NCBI GenBank assembly: GCA_029721515.1
Contig: CM056558.1
Span: 12,989,240 to 13,053,239, forward strand
Origin: Synanceia verrucosa
Lineage: Eukaryota; Chordata; Actinopteri; Perciformes; Synanceiidae
Length of the DNA stretch: 64,000 nt
Reading direction: 5' to 3'
In this document: piece after piece, positions 1 through 13,200 of the stretch
Numbering within the stretch: the first letter of the stretch is position 1
How the letters are laid out: every line of letters begins with the position of its first letter
The notes under the pieces: model-generated
The model's database searches: none
Seen by the model: the letters and a program-made list of their open reading frames with translations, nothing else
What the model was told of the DNA's origin: nothing
Translations under genes and position numbers: made by a program

Positions 1-471
1 TGGTTTAAATATGTGAAGTTCTGTACCTACTGCAATGTCAACTGAGTTATCTCTGTGAAAGCTCCAGAAAATTATTTTGAAAGCATTTGAAGAAAATTTG
101 TCTGCTACTTTAAATGATCATTTGCCATTTGTGATCAAAAATATATTGTTGATCAAACAGGTTCTACATGTGAAATTATACCCTCTACCCATTAAGCCGC
201 ATCACAGTTTACATTAGCTGCATATGGCTGTCGCTAAAAGCCTCAATACAGATTGACATTTCATGTAAAGGCCTCACTGTTAATTATAACAGTGCACAGC
301 TGCAGGTTTGCTAAAAGTGAGCTATCAAGCCCTGAGGCTGTGAATGGTTGTACTGTATGAACAGTGGTCTCGTATGTCAATCTACAGGGGGCTACTGTTG
401 CACTGCTAAGCCTCGTCATTGTTACAGTTGCTACTGTTGGATAGGGGACACACTTACATTGCTGGAATCTG

Positions 472-500
472 GTGTGTGTATGTGTGTGTGTGTGTGTGTA
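472..500. repeat. (TG)n microsatellite
   Basis: A run of alternating TG with one interruption (GTATG). It is typical fish dinucleotide repeat and is not coding, although it opens spurious frames rich in Cys and Val. Confidence 0.95.
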
Positions 501-806
501 TTAGAGACTGTAATGTAGCGTGTTCCCTGATGTGTTACAGGTTAAACAGTGTCTGTGTGAGTGCACGTGTTCATAAAAGCGTGGGTCAGCACAAGCGTGC
601 CCGTCCTTACTTTGTGCATGTGTTCATATCAGTGTCTCCTCAGTCATGTGTGTGCTCTCTATCATAAGAGTGTGTCAGTGTGTTTTGGCCAAATTTCAGA
701 TCCTGCGCCGACAACAACAGGACCTCCAGTTTCAGTGCCAAGTCACACAGTGCCCCCTAATTCCCCATAATCCACCCTGTCTCCAGGCAGGTGATCCTTG
801 TGTATC

Positions 807-808
<2 letters not shown>

Positions 809-853
<45 letters not shown>

Positions 854-860
854 GTGCGCG
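809..860. repeat. (TG)n microsatellite with CG interruptions
   Basis: About 40 bases of perfect TG followed by a tail of TGCG units. Alternating purine-pyrimidine sequence of this kind, with a GCGCG end, has Z-DNA potential. Confidence 0.95.
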
Positions 861-3800
861 CATATGTCTTTGTGCCAAGCTCTGGCGACAACAGCAAACT
901 GTGGCTACTCTCACAACTCATTTTTCCCATCAGCTTGTCACTCCTCGCAGTAACCAGTAGGCTAAGCCTGTCACAGCCCTGGTTAAGCCTTATCATGTGC
1001 TTTGTCTCTCACTGGGGGGTACTAGGGCTATTAAATATCAAAACAAGGCCACTTTAGTAGTGCCATTAGTCATTTTGTCAGCTACTCGTGTATTGCGAGT
1101 GTATTGCTCCACAGAGGCTTTTCAGTGCCATTGCAAATCTCCCACTCAACTGTAACTGTCTAGTTTCAACAGTCTGTCGAACTTTGTGATATATGTTTCA
1201 AATTTTTAGTCCCTGCCTTAGTTGATTTAAAGCAATAAGAGGTTGTTCTTTGCATTACAAATATATTAAAACTATCGCTGGCAACATTTGCAATGCAACA
1301 GCATATTGTTGAATGTCACAAATGTGCATATTCAGACCACTTCCGACAAAAATGCAGCCTCCTCAAGTATTGCAATAAACCTAGCTTATTAACAAGCTAA
1401 CAGATGGAATAAACAACTGAGATATAACATGTTAATTATTGAGCTTTTCAAAGTGATGGTAGGTGATTGGAGAGATGCATCGATACCTGTCTCCCTCTGC
1501 CTCCAGTCTTTATACAAAGTCAGCTAACCATCTCTTGGTCCTAGCTTCATATTTAGCTTACAGATTAAGTGGTATTGATCTTCTCGTCTCACTCTCAGCA
1601 AGAATCTTAAAATGTTGCACTATTTCACAGAAAATCATGTGAGATATACAGCCAGCAGAGCTCCAGTATGGCTGCCAGAGGATGTGTTACATTACCTGAA
1701 AGTTCTTTCTAGCCAAAATAATTCCAGATGTGCATAGGAGCAGCTGAACCTCATGGAGGCACACACTCATGAATACACCGAGACAAATGCATGCACTCAA
1801 ACATATGTTCATACCCAAGAAAAGAGGCCACAAAGACATCTGTTCAGGAGCACACTTGTGCAATCAAACACACGGGACATTATCATCACCACTGCCATCA
1901 TTCCACCCATACACACTTTAACAGGCCCACTGCATTTGTCAATCATCCACTCAGTTATACCAAGTGTCAATCATTTTCCTTGCTGACCAGCCGTCACACC
2001 GTGCAGCCAGAGTGAACACCAGCCCCCCTGCTGCACTCCAGCATGAACTCCTCACCCCAACCATAATGCACTTGGCCTCTCTCCAACCTTCCTTCAGCTT
2101 CCCAGCTTTTACCTTTCTCTCTCTATTCACAACACCAGCATTTATGGACTCAAACAAATCCATCATTCAGTGTCCTCTATGCACCATCTCCCCCATTTTC
2201 TACCTCCCTATCCCTGTTTAGGCTCTTATCCAACTATTCCTGGTATTTAGTCTGAGTGACAGCGTTTAATAATGTGTTCAAGAATAAAAGGGCATTATTA
2301 AAAGGGTGAAAGGGGAGGGAGGCTACGAAAAGGCCAGCTATTAGTGCGGCCAGGTGAGGAAGTCGTTCATGGGTGCAAATGGGTAACGCTGGTGGTAATG
2401 CATGTTGGCATGGATGTGTAATTAAAAAGAAAGCACACGGCAAGTACTGTATTAGCTTGTCCAATCAATAGACAACACTTATCTCAACAAATACCCCCAG
2501 TGCACCCTGTCTGATGAGTCACATGCCTATAATGCAAAGAGTAATGAGCACGCAATGACGGTAATTTGGTGTGTAATTCTATGTGAAGTTAGCATTAGCC
2601 GAACATCACAAAAGGCATTACCGGCATGTCTAGGAATGTGTGCTGCACTGTGATCCTGGCCAATGATAAGGCGCCATCTGTTACCCATGAGTGGAACTGG
2701 TGGGCTGTCCACGCACACAGATGCATACACACACCAGTCTTGTCATTTGTTCCAAAGGCCTCCCTCCGTAGATGAGATTATGGAGGGGTTTTGGTGTTCC
2801 AAGCTGCTCAGTTTTCTTTCTGTTATTGTAACGTCTTTGGGTGACAGATACTGCCCTTTCTTCCTCTCTTCGGTTTCTAGCCAGGATTAGGAGTAGTAGA
2901 GGGGGTGAAGGACTGGTTTTAAACTCCCGTCTCCTGTCTCTATCTTCAATGAATTTAGGGACACATGGCACCATAACAATTCCCTTCTCCTCCAACCAGT
3001 TTTAATGTGATTGGATGTGCCAGTGCCAGTAGGGGAGAGGGAGAGACTTACAATGTGAAGTGAAGGAGTGACACAAAAAAAAGGCAGGTCACATTATATC
3101 AGTTTTTCCTCACACTGCGTTAAGTCCCTGCTTGTTGTGCTTGGAAGGGGTTCAGAGTGTGAGGGCTGCCATGGGGCACATAGTGAGGATAAGGTGACTC
3201 CCACTTAGTAAAATGGTCACAGGATTGTATTTCCACAAAAAGCTTTTTTGTAAAAAAGAAAAAAAGTGGCATAACAATCTTCCTGACCTCACTATGGTTT
3301 AATTAAAGAGCAAGCGAGATGAATGTTGATCAAAACAAATGGAAATGACATGCTTTGAAAGTCATTTTTTCCCCACTCGCCTGCCTTCCCATGTCACACG
3401 ACATTGCACCAGGGGAAGTGTCCCTTCCAATCAAAGTTTCTGATTTGTATTGTTCTGTTATCTGATGGAGGGTCAGGAATGAGAGGCTGGCCAATATGGG
3501 TCTGGGGCCAGTTGCTGTTGGAAGTAACCATATACCTCATATCTGCACTCACTGGTGCTATTTTAAGGTGTTTGGTTGCCAAATATGAGGATGGAAATGA
3601 AATATGAAAACAAATAAGATTGCTATTCTTCAACAAGAGTCTTTCTCTATGCAATCTGTAGTGGAGGATATGAGACATTTGCTCTCTTGATTGGTTGATA
3701 TTGCATCATTAAAAGGTCCATGTAAACATGTAACATGTAATCCAATAGCTCAATCATTTTGTCTGTCTTCAACTTTTGCTCAATAAAAAAAGAGTTCTTT

Positions 3801-4662
3801 TAAAGGACAAGTTAATCAAACAAAAGATTTAAATGATGTACTGATAGAGCAATGGCACATTTTGTATGTGTGCCATCCACTCTGGTTGTCAAAAACATTT
3901 TCTGCTCACTGGATTTTACATCCCTTCCTTCATAAGCATATGTCCATCTCAATGTCCCCAGCTCAACTGAAAGGCACTTCCAAGTCTTCACCCATTATGA
4001 GGAACTTCACATTCTCCAACTTCGGCTCCCCAAGGTGGTTGCCAGTGTGACAGTGACAGAGGAATGGTAAGTGGGTGGTGGAGGAGCAACAGGAAACTTG
4101 CTGAAAAAAATGTGTCAGGAGATTGGAAGTGAAGCAGCAGGAGGGTGACACAGACAGTACCAGTGAGGATCAGCAGTGAAGAGGTCTTCAGAGTGGTGGG
4201 AAGCCATCAGGAGAGCACCAGCGGGGGGTGTAATGAGAGACGAGTTAGAGACGAGTTAGAGATAGCGGGATCGTAACTGTAAAGTTGTCAGTTCTACTCA
4301 TCCAGCCAACTCAAAGGACATGCAGAATGAATAAGTAATATAGCCTGTTCTCAAAAACGAACATTACTGACTGTTATCAACCAGTTTGAACTGCAACAGC
4401 AGCAGTACTTTTTATGACCATCACTCTGGCTCTCTTTTTGCCTTGAAATAATATTTTATACTGGTATTAATGATAGATTTAGACTTTTACAAACACCTGT
4501 CATTTTTAGATGAAGGCTTTTGGCCACTGTTCCTGAAATGTTTTGCTATGGTCACAATGAACTCAGGTGGCATCAGTCACATATTTCAGTATCTGGCCAG
4601 TAACCTTCATTAGTGTGGATATGACATAACAAAGCAACTTGCAAAGTGAAATAGGTATAATT

Positions 4663-4890
4663 AATTAACTTTATTTGTCACATATATATCTCTATCCTCT
4701 GCATTTAACCCATTCCTTCAGGGAGCAGTGGGCTGCCATTTAAGGCCACTGGGGAGCTGGGGGTTTGTGGCTTGCTCAGTGGCACATCAGCAGTGCTCAG
4801 GAGGAGAAACTGGCACTTCTCCAGCCACCAGTCCACTCTCCAAACTTGGTCCGACCTGGACTTGAACTGGCGACCCTCCAATTTCCAGCC
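4663..4890 (-). mobile_element. tRNA-derived SINE copy, 5' truncated
   Basis: Read on the minus strand, 4890 to about 4800 matches the plus-strand SINE at 40523-40878. Both contain the phrase GTCGCCAGTTCAAGTCCAGG followed by TCGGACC, then a GGAGAGTGGACTGG block. The B-box-like GTTCAAGTCC is kept, but the A-box head present in the 40.5 kb copy is missing. The low-coordinate end is an AT-rich 3' tail. This is a dead retroposed copy. The 3' halves of the two copies differ more, so they may be from different subfamilies. Confidence 0.75.
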
Positions 4891-5509
4891 TGGATTTTAT
4901 ACTGTACTATTTTCCTTTTTTGGCGAGTTTTGAGGGTCTTTATAAAGTACACAGGGTGTTGTAAACTGTAGAGATTGTTCTCTGTGGCAAATTAATTTGT
5001 GATATTGGCCTGTACAAAAAAAATTGCCTCGACTATTTATCACCCCTGTTCCCTTTGTTGAAATATCATGGTTGTTGAATAATTTTCACCAAAGGTTGGA
5101 TCTCCTATGCTCTTGTTCAGTATGTAATCATCCCACCCAATGCCCTTGTGGTGAACAAGTGAGTTCTTGCTTAACTTGTCAGGTGAAATAAGGGGTTAAC
5201 AAAAATAGGGGTGTTGCTGAAGCTGCCAAGTGTTTGACGCTGGGGAACTGTCAGACCATTGGCAGGAAAACCCCCTGTGGCTGCTGTCTCAAATCCAATG
5301 GCAGCATCCCAAGTGTTCGCCGCCTGCTAAGTCTGTTGTGGACATGCTATCACTCCACCACCTTAATGGCCACAAACCATCCTTTCGCCTCTGACAATTC
5401 ATGAGGTACTTGTTTTCTGGGTCACGACCGGTCCTCGGGGACAAAGGATATGTCAAGTGAGTATGCAGGTGTTCTCACATTTTTCCTGTTCTGTTTATGT
5501 TTTCTACTT

Positions 5510-5512
<3 letters not shown>

Positions 5513-5540
<28 letters not shown>
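5513..5540. repeat. Poly-T tract (28 bases)
   Basis: An uninterrupted run of 28 T. It could be the trace of a retroposed poly-A tail inserted on the minus strand, but no retroposed gene body is recognisable next to it. Confidence 0.9.
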
Positions 5541-5543
<3 letters not shown>

Positions 5544-6827
5544 TTTTCCTTCCCTTGTTACTGCCATCATGTCTGAACAGCACTGCGTCCACCCAATCCT
5601 CATCACTTGCTGCCCTCCCCCCCTGCAACCTGCCAACTCATGTCACTGTGATAAAGTTGAAACAAACCGGGGTGCCTTGCCAAAACAAATTCAGTGGCGG
5701 AGCCAATCATAAAATTCCTCCTTCATTTAGAGAAAACCAACAAAAAGCATGCGGCTCACTGACAGAGTGTATTAGCAGTGACAAGTGCACATGTGTGTTT
5801 CTGTATTATATGTTTGGATTTTTTGCGTGAGTTTGTGCATGCAAGTTTCTATGTCCAGGAGCCATGAATGCAGAAAATATGGCATGCAGACCCTAATCCC
5901 TAATCCTCATGTCTGCCCTGTAAGTCTTAACTTCAGCCTTCTCTCCACGCTGGCCGGTTGTTTCCGTCACACTGCAGACATCTCAGCTGTCCCACTTCTT
6001 CACTGTCAAGGTGCTAACAAACCATGAAAGGTGTCAATATGGAGGTCCTCTGATCAGAGTTTGGCTCACACATGAAAGCTGTCATACATGTGTGCTCATC
6101 TGGCCCCTGGAGCAGTGTGCGTGATGGCAGGTCTAAGACTCTGTGAGGAGAAACCGATGGTGGGCCAAACGGCTCGACACACTCGGGTTCCCAGCGACCC
6201 ACTCCCTATGCAGATGTGAGCAATTCTTTGGCTCCAGTCGGCACGGTGCTGATCCAAACCTGTGAATCTGATACCAATTAGTGGCAGCCTAATCATGTGC
6301 CTGCCGGTCCTGGCTTTTGTTAGGAAACTAAATAAAGAAATGGGGAAAAGTGAGGAGAGAGAGCCAAAAAAAGTGGAGGGAGAAGAGAGGGGCCAAGGGG
6401 TTGTTTAGAGAAGTGATCTGGCAGCAAAAGGTTTAAATTGTCTCAATTTAATCTGGGAGGAAAATGTTCCCTGGGCTTCATCTGCAGGAATGAGTGGGGA
6501 TATGACAGTGGACAAACATGAAATGTGGGATTTACCAGACCTTGTATTTGCTGCACTGCCGGCCACATGTTTGCATGTTAACCACACCCAAAAACTCACC
6601 AAATGTTCTCTTACCAGAGGAATGAAAATATGAAGACTCACATAAAGATGCATCATTGTCGCTGATCTCTTCTCACAGGTGGAGGGTTGGCATTTAACCA
6701 GTCAGAGATGCCCTGCTGAGCTCCAAGCAGATTTGCAGTTCATCACAGGGTCATATCTCTCTCACTGGTCTTTCTGCATTCATCACTCTGCCCTGAAACA
6801 CCAGCACTGCCCAAAACGAGGTAATAT

Positions 6828-6842
6828 ACTGCCCCCTAGTGG
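6828..6842 (-). promoter_or_regulatory. CTCF-type motif
   Basis: The minus strand reads CCACTAGGGGGCAGT, which fits the vertebrate CTCF core CCACYAGRKGGCRSY at every position. It lies in otherwise gene-free DNA. The match is seen directly; occupancy is not known. Confidence 0.5.
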
Positions 6843-9800
6843 CGAACACCCCTCACATAACAAACAACCCCAGCTGGTCCTCTTGGTCTTTCAGCTAATT
6901 TGAACCAGTAACCTCTGTATGAACCCTGTGTCAATCAGCGGTCATGATGTCTGAGTTTACAGCTAAGCTGCTTTTTACTCTCCAATAACAAAACATCATG
7001 TACACTGCATGAGATGAGAGCTTTTGTATGTTAGTTTGAAGCATCCAGTCTGTCAGCGATGATGTCAGAGGACAGTGTTCTCAGCTGCCACAGGCTCAGA
7101 CCACCATCCAAAATAAATGCATAGCCCCATAAAGAAGAGACCATTGCATAGATTTCTTCTAAATTAATTGTTAATGGTTATAATTTTCATCAACAGCACA
7201 TTTCTGATGCATTTGTGAGCATAAATGACACTAATAACAATTATGGAGTTACATTATATGGCTCTAATGTTTTACACTTTGACGTGGTTTGCTATAGTTT
7301 ACTATGTTTTTAATAACTAATTTCAGTACAGTAATACATGCATGTATGTCAGTGCTTTAAAATTGTTTTACAATTGTTGTTGAGACTGAAAGAAAAAGAA
7401 AATTGCCAATTAACACATGACAGAAACTATTAAAAGGCTGTATAAAAGAAAGGTAAAAAGTAATCATATTTAAAAAGTAAATTTGGTAGTAAAGTTGTTG
7501 CCACTGTTCAAAGGCTTGTGTGAAAATGTAGCTGTTAGCACATCATATCAGAGAAGAAAAATAAGGATATACTGTGCCTAAGCATATATTTGTACAAATT
7601 CTAATTCTAATGAATTATTTCAACAGTTTGGATTTTTCAGTCAGCCAGCCTGATTTATTTGACTTTTTTTCTGCCAATAGCAGAATGAGAGTGCTTAAAG
7701 CAGAGCAACCCGACTTAATATTTATTTATACATTAGCCTGGTACTACTGTAAGATTTAAATATAAGATTGAAAACCTGAGTTATAAAAAAAATACCCAAG
7801 AAAATTAATTTAGTTTAATTTCAATTATTGTTGCTGTAAATATACATGAGATTTATTTTACCTGGTGTATTTTGTGTGGATTTTCAATGTTTTTTAGAGT
7901 TGTATTTTGTATTTTTCTGTTTGTTGCTGTCAATTGTTGCTGTATGCATTTTAATGCAAAGCACATTGAGTGTCCCTGCTGAAAAGTGCAATACATTGAA
8001 TCAGATTGGCTTGCCTTAAATATACTCTTTAAATTATGCCTTTGCATTTTTTCATGCAAAATTGAGTTCATTAGGTATTTGTATTTTATATTCAATATTA
8101 AATAAATTGTAGGGGATGTAAAAACATCTAATAAAATGAAAAAAAGGTATATACTAAACTTTTTTCTTATTAAGATTGAAATCCTGGGTTATATTACATA
8201 TTATTGTGACATTTAAATTTATGGGATAAAACACTTTCAATAATTTAGATTTTTGTGTATATTATCTTTAAATATATTACTTGGAGACATGTATTTTTAT
8301 ATGTGTTTAATTTGCTGGAGCAGATTATGACTAAATTTACTAAAAGTAAAAATAGTCAAATAATAACAAGCAAAAGTATGATAATGTTTACAAATTAGCC
8401 AGATTATGACGTGGATTTTGTCCAGTAGTGTGGTCATGAGTAGGCTGATCTGGGAAAAAATAATTATGGTTTTATTTTTTAATTTGCAGGAACAAGTATT
8501 TCTTTTATCTTTAGTTCTGCAGCTTTTTTTATTTATTCTGCTCTGTGGCACAGCCGAGAAAACAGCTGAGCATATTGTCAGTGTTTATCACTGTTTACCT
8601 ATACGCCTGACATGTACATGACCGGCAGCAACATGGACGTGATGAAGAGGAATAGATGGAGCGGAGAGGCTGATGAGCATGCTCAGTACAACCAAATAGA
8701 TGTGCACTAGAAAGGCACACTGCTATTTAGAGAGAGAAAAGAAAATGGGCCGTTGCCTCTCGGCGGCCTCCCTGACAGCAGTTTCACATGACAACTGGTC
8801 ACTCTTATCTTAATGAGGCCCGATCTTTTGTTTAGGCCACAGTGGATCCACAGATAGGATTGTTTTTAAATAGGTTCACCCCCCCAACCCCATTTGTGTA
8901 CCTCTGTTGGCTCACTGCCTGCACTGCATCAAGCCTAGGCAGGCTACCTTCCATGTCTGAACTACTGAGACATGATATATCAGTGTCAAAGTTGTCATCT
9001 ATTCTGGGACAGAGAAACTGTTCAGAAAGATCGCTCTACTTTTCTTGAGGGATTGACAAAGAGATTTGGTATGACTATCCCCCTCAGCCATCCTGGTACA
9101 TATTCAGGAAAAGAAGGCGAGGCAGAATGATGAACATGAAAACTCATCGAGCCAGCTCTTGGGGTTGTTTGCAATGTTGCACACAAAGAGGAGTTTGTCA
9201 TGTTATGACTGTCTATTTTATGTAAGGACAAAAAGTGATCAGGGTACAGAATGGAAGGGGTCAAGAAAAGGTTGCAGTGGCTTGGCTGACTTTTATTGTG
9301 ACACTAAAGGCCTGGAGGATTTCCTCAGTGGGTGCAGAGAGACGCATATCCCAATGTAACGAGGGCACCAAGTCAGCCGTAAATCACCACTGCTACCTTG
9401 ACCCTGTTACCCTCTGATCACAGACCTCTGCAAACCATTTCCGTTCTCTTTGCTGACCTAGGACAGCCTAACCTAACCCAACTGCTGTAGGCAAAAACAC
9501 AGGTTAAAATGTTAATTTGCCTTGTGGGACTTTAAGTCTTTGCCCTTTGTCTTTATACTAACATTTAGTGAAGGCTGCTAGCATCGTGCTGCAAAAGAAG
9601 CACCACATATACACATAGAGAACATCTTTTCTTATAATATCACTACTGAACACAGAGACATCTTCATGTGAGAGTGTTTGGAAACAGAAACGGGAAAAAA
9701 CAATTCAGCCAACCAGTGAGATTATAGTGGAGACAGACCGTCTTGTTCAGTGGCGTCACAGTCATGGTGGGAACACTTGACTTTTTGGCTGCAGGACTCA

Positions 9801-9947
9801 CAGGAGTTTTCAAAACTTCACAGTTAAATGGTTAGGTGTTACATAATGTCACAGACACTGCACAGCAATACAGTCCAAATAACTCTGAGGAGTTTCTTAG
9901 TGAAATGTCTGAGCATCTATTTAAGTGAAAAACGCTGATAAAATAAA

Positions 9948-10021
9948 GTATATATATATAGGTATATATATATATATATATATACCTATATATATACACA
10001 CGTATATATGTGTATATATAT

Positions 10022-10070
<49 letters not shown>

Positions 10071-10260
10071 TATATAGGTATATACATATATATATGTATA
10101 TACGTATATATATATATATAGAGAGAGATAGGACATATAAGAGAGAGGAGAGAGAGTATAAAATATAATAAATAACAGTAAATAATAAAATAAATATATA
10201 TATAAATGTATATATTAATATATACATTTATTATATATACATTAATAAATGTATATATTA
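9948..10260. repeat. Long (TA)n / TATACA compound microsatellite
   Basis: About 300 bases made almost only of TA, TATATACA, GGTATATA and related units, with a GAGAGA patch at about 10121-10155. The open frames here (Tyr-Ile repeats) are artefacts of the repeat. It is self-complementary and likely to form cruciforms and to vary in length. Confidence 0.95.
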
Positions 10261-13200
10261 ATATAAATTATTTTTAAATAAAACAGAACATAGGATACAG
10301 CCATATTGTTTTATGACATTTTGAAATAATTTGTATTCAGTTGTTGTTTCTAGATTTATTTGAAGATGAGTATTTCATTTATTTATTTTCATTTAAACGT
10401 TATGCATAGAGTTTATTCATTAAAATATGCAAAACATTGTGTATCATTGGATATTAAATGCATTACAATTGATCTAGAATTGTTTGTATTAAGCATAAAT
10501 GTAATTGTAAAGATAAATGTTAAAACAATTTGGTAGCTACTTTGCATACAGTATGTTATTGTGCTTATAATTCACAGTATTATATAACAATGTGAGAGAG
10601 GATGCTGCTTCTTATTTCATTTTTAAAGTACACTCAGCATTAGCTGCAGAAAATGTACAATATATAAATATACAATAAGGAAAAGACAGGACATTTTGAA
10701 ATAAAAATACAATTCAATACCAAATTAAATTGTTCTATATTGATACATCCATCAAATAACTTTCCTACTTCATATGAAGTTTTCCATTAAATATTTTACT
10801 GTCAGTTTAAATCCATCAAGAGACAGCAGAATTTTGAGTTTTAAATAATTTTGTTCCTTTTAGAGGAAAGACAACGTAGAAATATTTCTGCCAGCAGTAA
10901 TTCAGGCTGACCTAAGGGGACAGAGAACCAAAGCAGCTCCTGAGGCCATAAAAAGTCATTTAAACCAATGATTTTAAAGATGTAAGAGCCCCATATAATC
11001 TGCATACAGACTCAGAAGGAACCAATAAATGTCTACACATAATAAGGAAAAGAAGATACATGAGAGCAGGAGGAAAAAAACAAGACTGAATGTTTTATAA
11101 TCTGCGATAAAACTAGACATTATAAAGGAACACCAAGATTGGAATGCAGATAATATAGAAATATCCACCAAGAATTAAAAGCAAGAAAAGGCAATATTTT
11201 TTAAGTGAAAACCATGTCACATGATCACATTCAGGGTTTACATAATACACATAATACACAGTGTACATTTGACACTAATTATGTGAGACTAATATTGTTG
11301 TTTAAATAAACCATATTAATAACTACAGTAAACATGAAATGAAGCTGTAACACTGTGAAGATGATATATCTATATCTGTCCTCTACATGTTCTACTGTTA
11401 TTTATGTACGTTTAATTTAACATGTGCTGCTGGGTGCTTGAATCCTGTGATAATTTCAATGCCTTGAGAGTTAATCAACTCACCTCAGCCTCAGTTTATG
11501 CTTTAGAGTGCTTTAAGTTAGTCACAAGGAATCTGCCATTAAATATTTAAAGTGCTTAAGTGCTCAAGAGCTAAGTGTTATGTGTTGGGACTCAGACAGA
11601 AACAGATTTTCTCAGGGATATTATAAATGCACACTTAATAATTAAAAATCCATACAGCACAATAGAGGTGGAGTTGTTCCGCAAGGCTCCACTTCTGGTC
11701 CTTTGCATTTATGAAAAAGCATTTTATAAAATGAGTTGACACTGACTTTGTGGTGGTTCATTTTAGAACAGAAAAACATGAACACAGTATAAACCTGTCC
11801 AACACTAACATATAAATGCAAAAATTCCATTAATGGGGAAAAGGGAGAAATGAAACCCCACAAACAATTTACAAATTAAATTAAACAAATACACATATTT
11901 ATGTACAGTAGAGGTTACATTTTTTTCTGGACCCTGAATCACTGTTTACATTTTATAATTTAGAGTAAAATAGTTTTTTTTTAAAAATTGGTTCACAATA
12001 TTTTTTAGACACTTTTACTGAAATTCGACCAAAAAAATGTTCGGACATTAACAAACTCTCCCACCAGAATTCCACAGAGTTGCTAATTAAGCTTTAAGAC
12101 CACCATGTTGAGAACCTATAGGCATACAACAATTTGCCATCTAAATGAACACAAAGCTGTATACAAATGATTGCTAAAGTAATTTTACAAAAACTAGAAC
12201 ACTGGAAACATTTACATATTTTTAGGCCTCTTCAAAAAATACAAATAACGAGATATATTGTTTACATTCAGCACATTCAACACCATGTCACATATAGCAA
12301 ATTATTATTTTTTAAAGACAATTACCTTAACATTTGTTAACTCAGTTATACAAGCAGGTCTATGCAGAAGGAAATTATGCTTTTTCCAGCCAAGGTCTTA
12401 GGAATAGTGTAAAGTACCTTTGACAAAAGGGCAGAGGATTTGGATTAGAGAGGACAGGCAACACAGAGTTGTGATGCATGAATTACAGATAAGGGACAAA
12501 CAGGGGAAGAAGAGCTAGAAAAACAATATGCATTAGAGCAGCAGCATTGTGACAGTCTGGGAAGTAAACAAGAATGAACTTGCACATCACCAAACCAAAT
12601 GAGACTTCATGAGAAGAATGACGAAGCTGACAAAGTCTCTGACAATCCGTCCTTGTTTGTTTGTGCTTCAAACCATTGCACTCCATATCAGGAGCCAAAA
12701 ACATTAAAAGGCATGAAAACTGGTGAGGAAAGATTAAATTGAGAAGAAAGTGAAATAGAGAGCAGGCTAAACTGAATGGATTTTTTAATCCAGGAGGGAT
12801 AAGGTGTTTTGTCCAGAGCTAACTTTGAGGGAGAGGTTATTGAGAGGCCACAGCAGGGTGGTGTTATGTTGTGTAATTGCGTGGCATCTGTCTTGGCACT
12901 GCTCTAGTGTGACTGCAGTGTCTCAGCACTGCATGAGAGCAACACTCAGGCTGTACTTGTCTTTAATTTGATGGGACACTCATTGACTGGTCAGGCCAAT
13001 TGCTCTTTGACATGTAAGCCGTGGTGTCCAGCACCCTCACACCTCGCTGTGGCGGCACAATAACGAGAGAGGTCACAGGTGAAGCTGGTGAGTGGGCAGC
13101 TGAGAGAGAACAAGGGCATGAGAGGGAAAAGGAGTGAAGAAGTGGGGAGTCCCATGGTTAGGTCATGAGTTCAGGGTTGGAGTGTTGTCACCTGCTCGGC

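Larger units (their letters stand above)
1..4650. other. Gene-free stretch with microsatellites
   Basis: I see no exon with family similarity and flanking splice sites here. The short open frames are low-complexity or antisense noise, several of them simply translations of (TG)n. The block at about 2230-2720 is unique sequence of moderate GC with several homeodomain-type TAAT cores, and reads like possible regulatory DNA. At 4230-4262 a phrase of about 12 bp (GACGAGTTAGA) is duplicated in tandem. Confidence 0.6.
4891..9940. other. Gene-free stretch
   Basis: No gene is supported. There is a 28-base poly-T tract at 5513-5540, a strong CTCF-type motif at 6828-6842, and AT-rich filler at about 7100-8300. 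Two blocks, about 6030-6310 and 8590-8840, are GC-richer, non-repetitive and frameless. They are candidates for conserved non-coding sequence, which is inference only. Confidence 0.55.

Noticed and set aside
5450..5830. 126-codon plus-strand frame with a hydrophobic run
   Set aside because: The apparent membrane segment is poly-Phe from the 28-base T tract.
9832..10227. Long minus-strand open frames of Tyr-Ile repeats
   Set aside because: They are direct translations of the (TA)n compound microsatellite, with no splice or promoter context.
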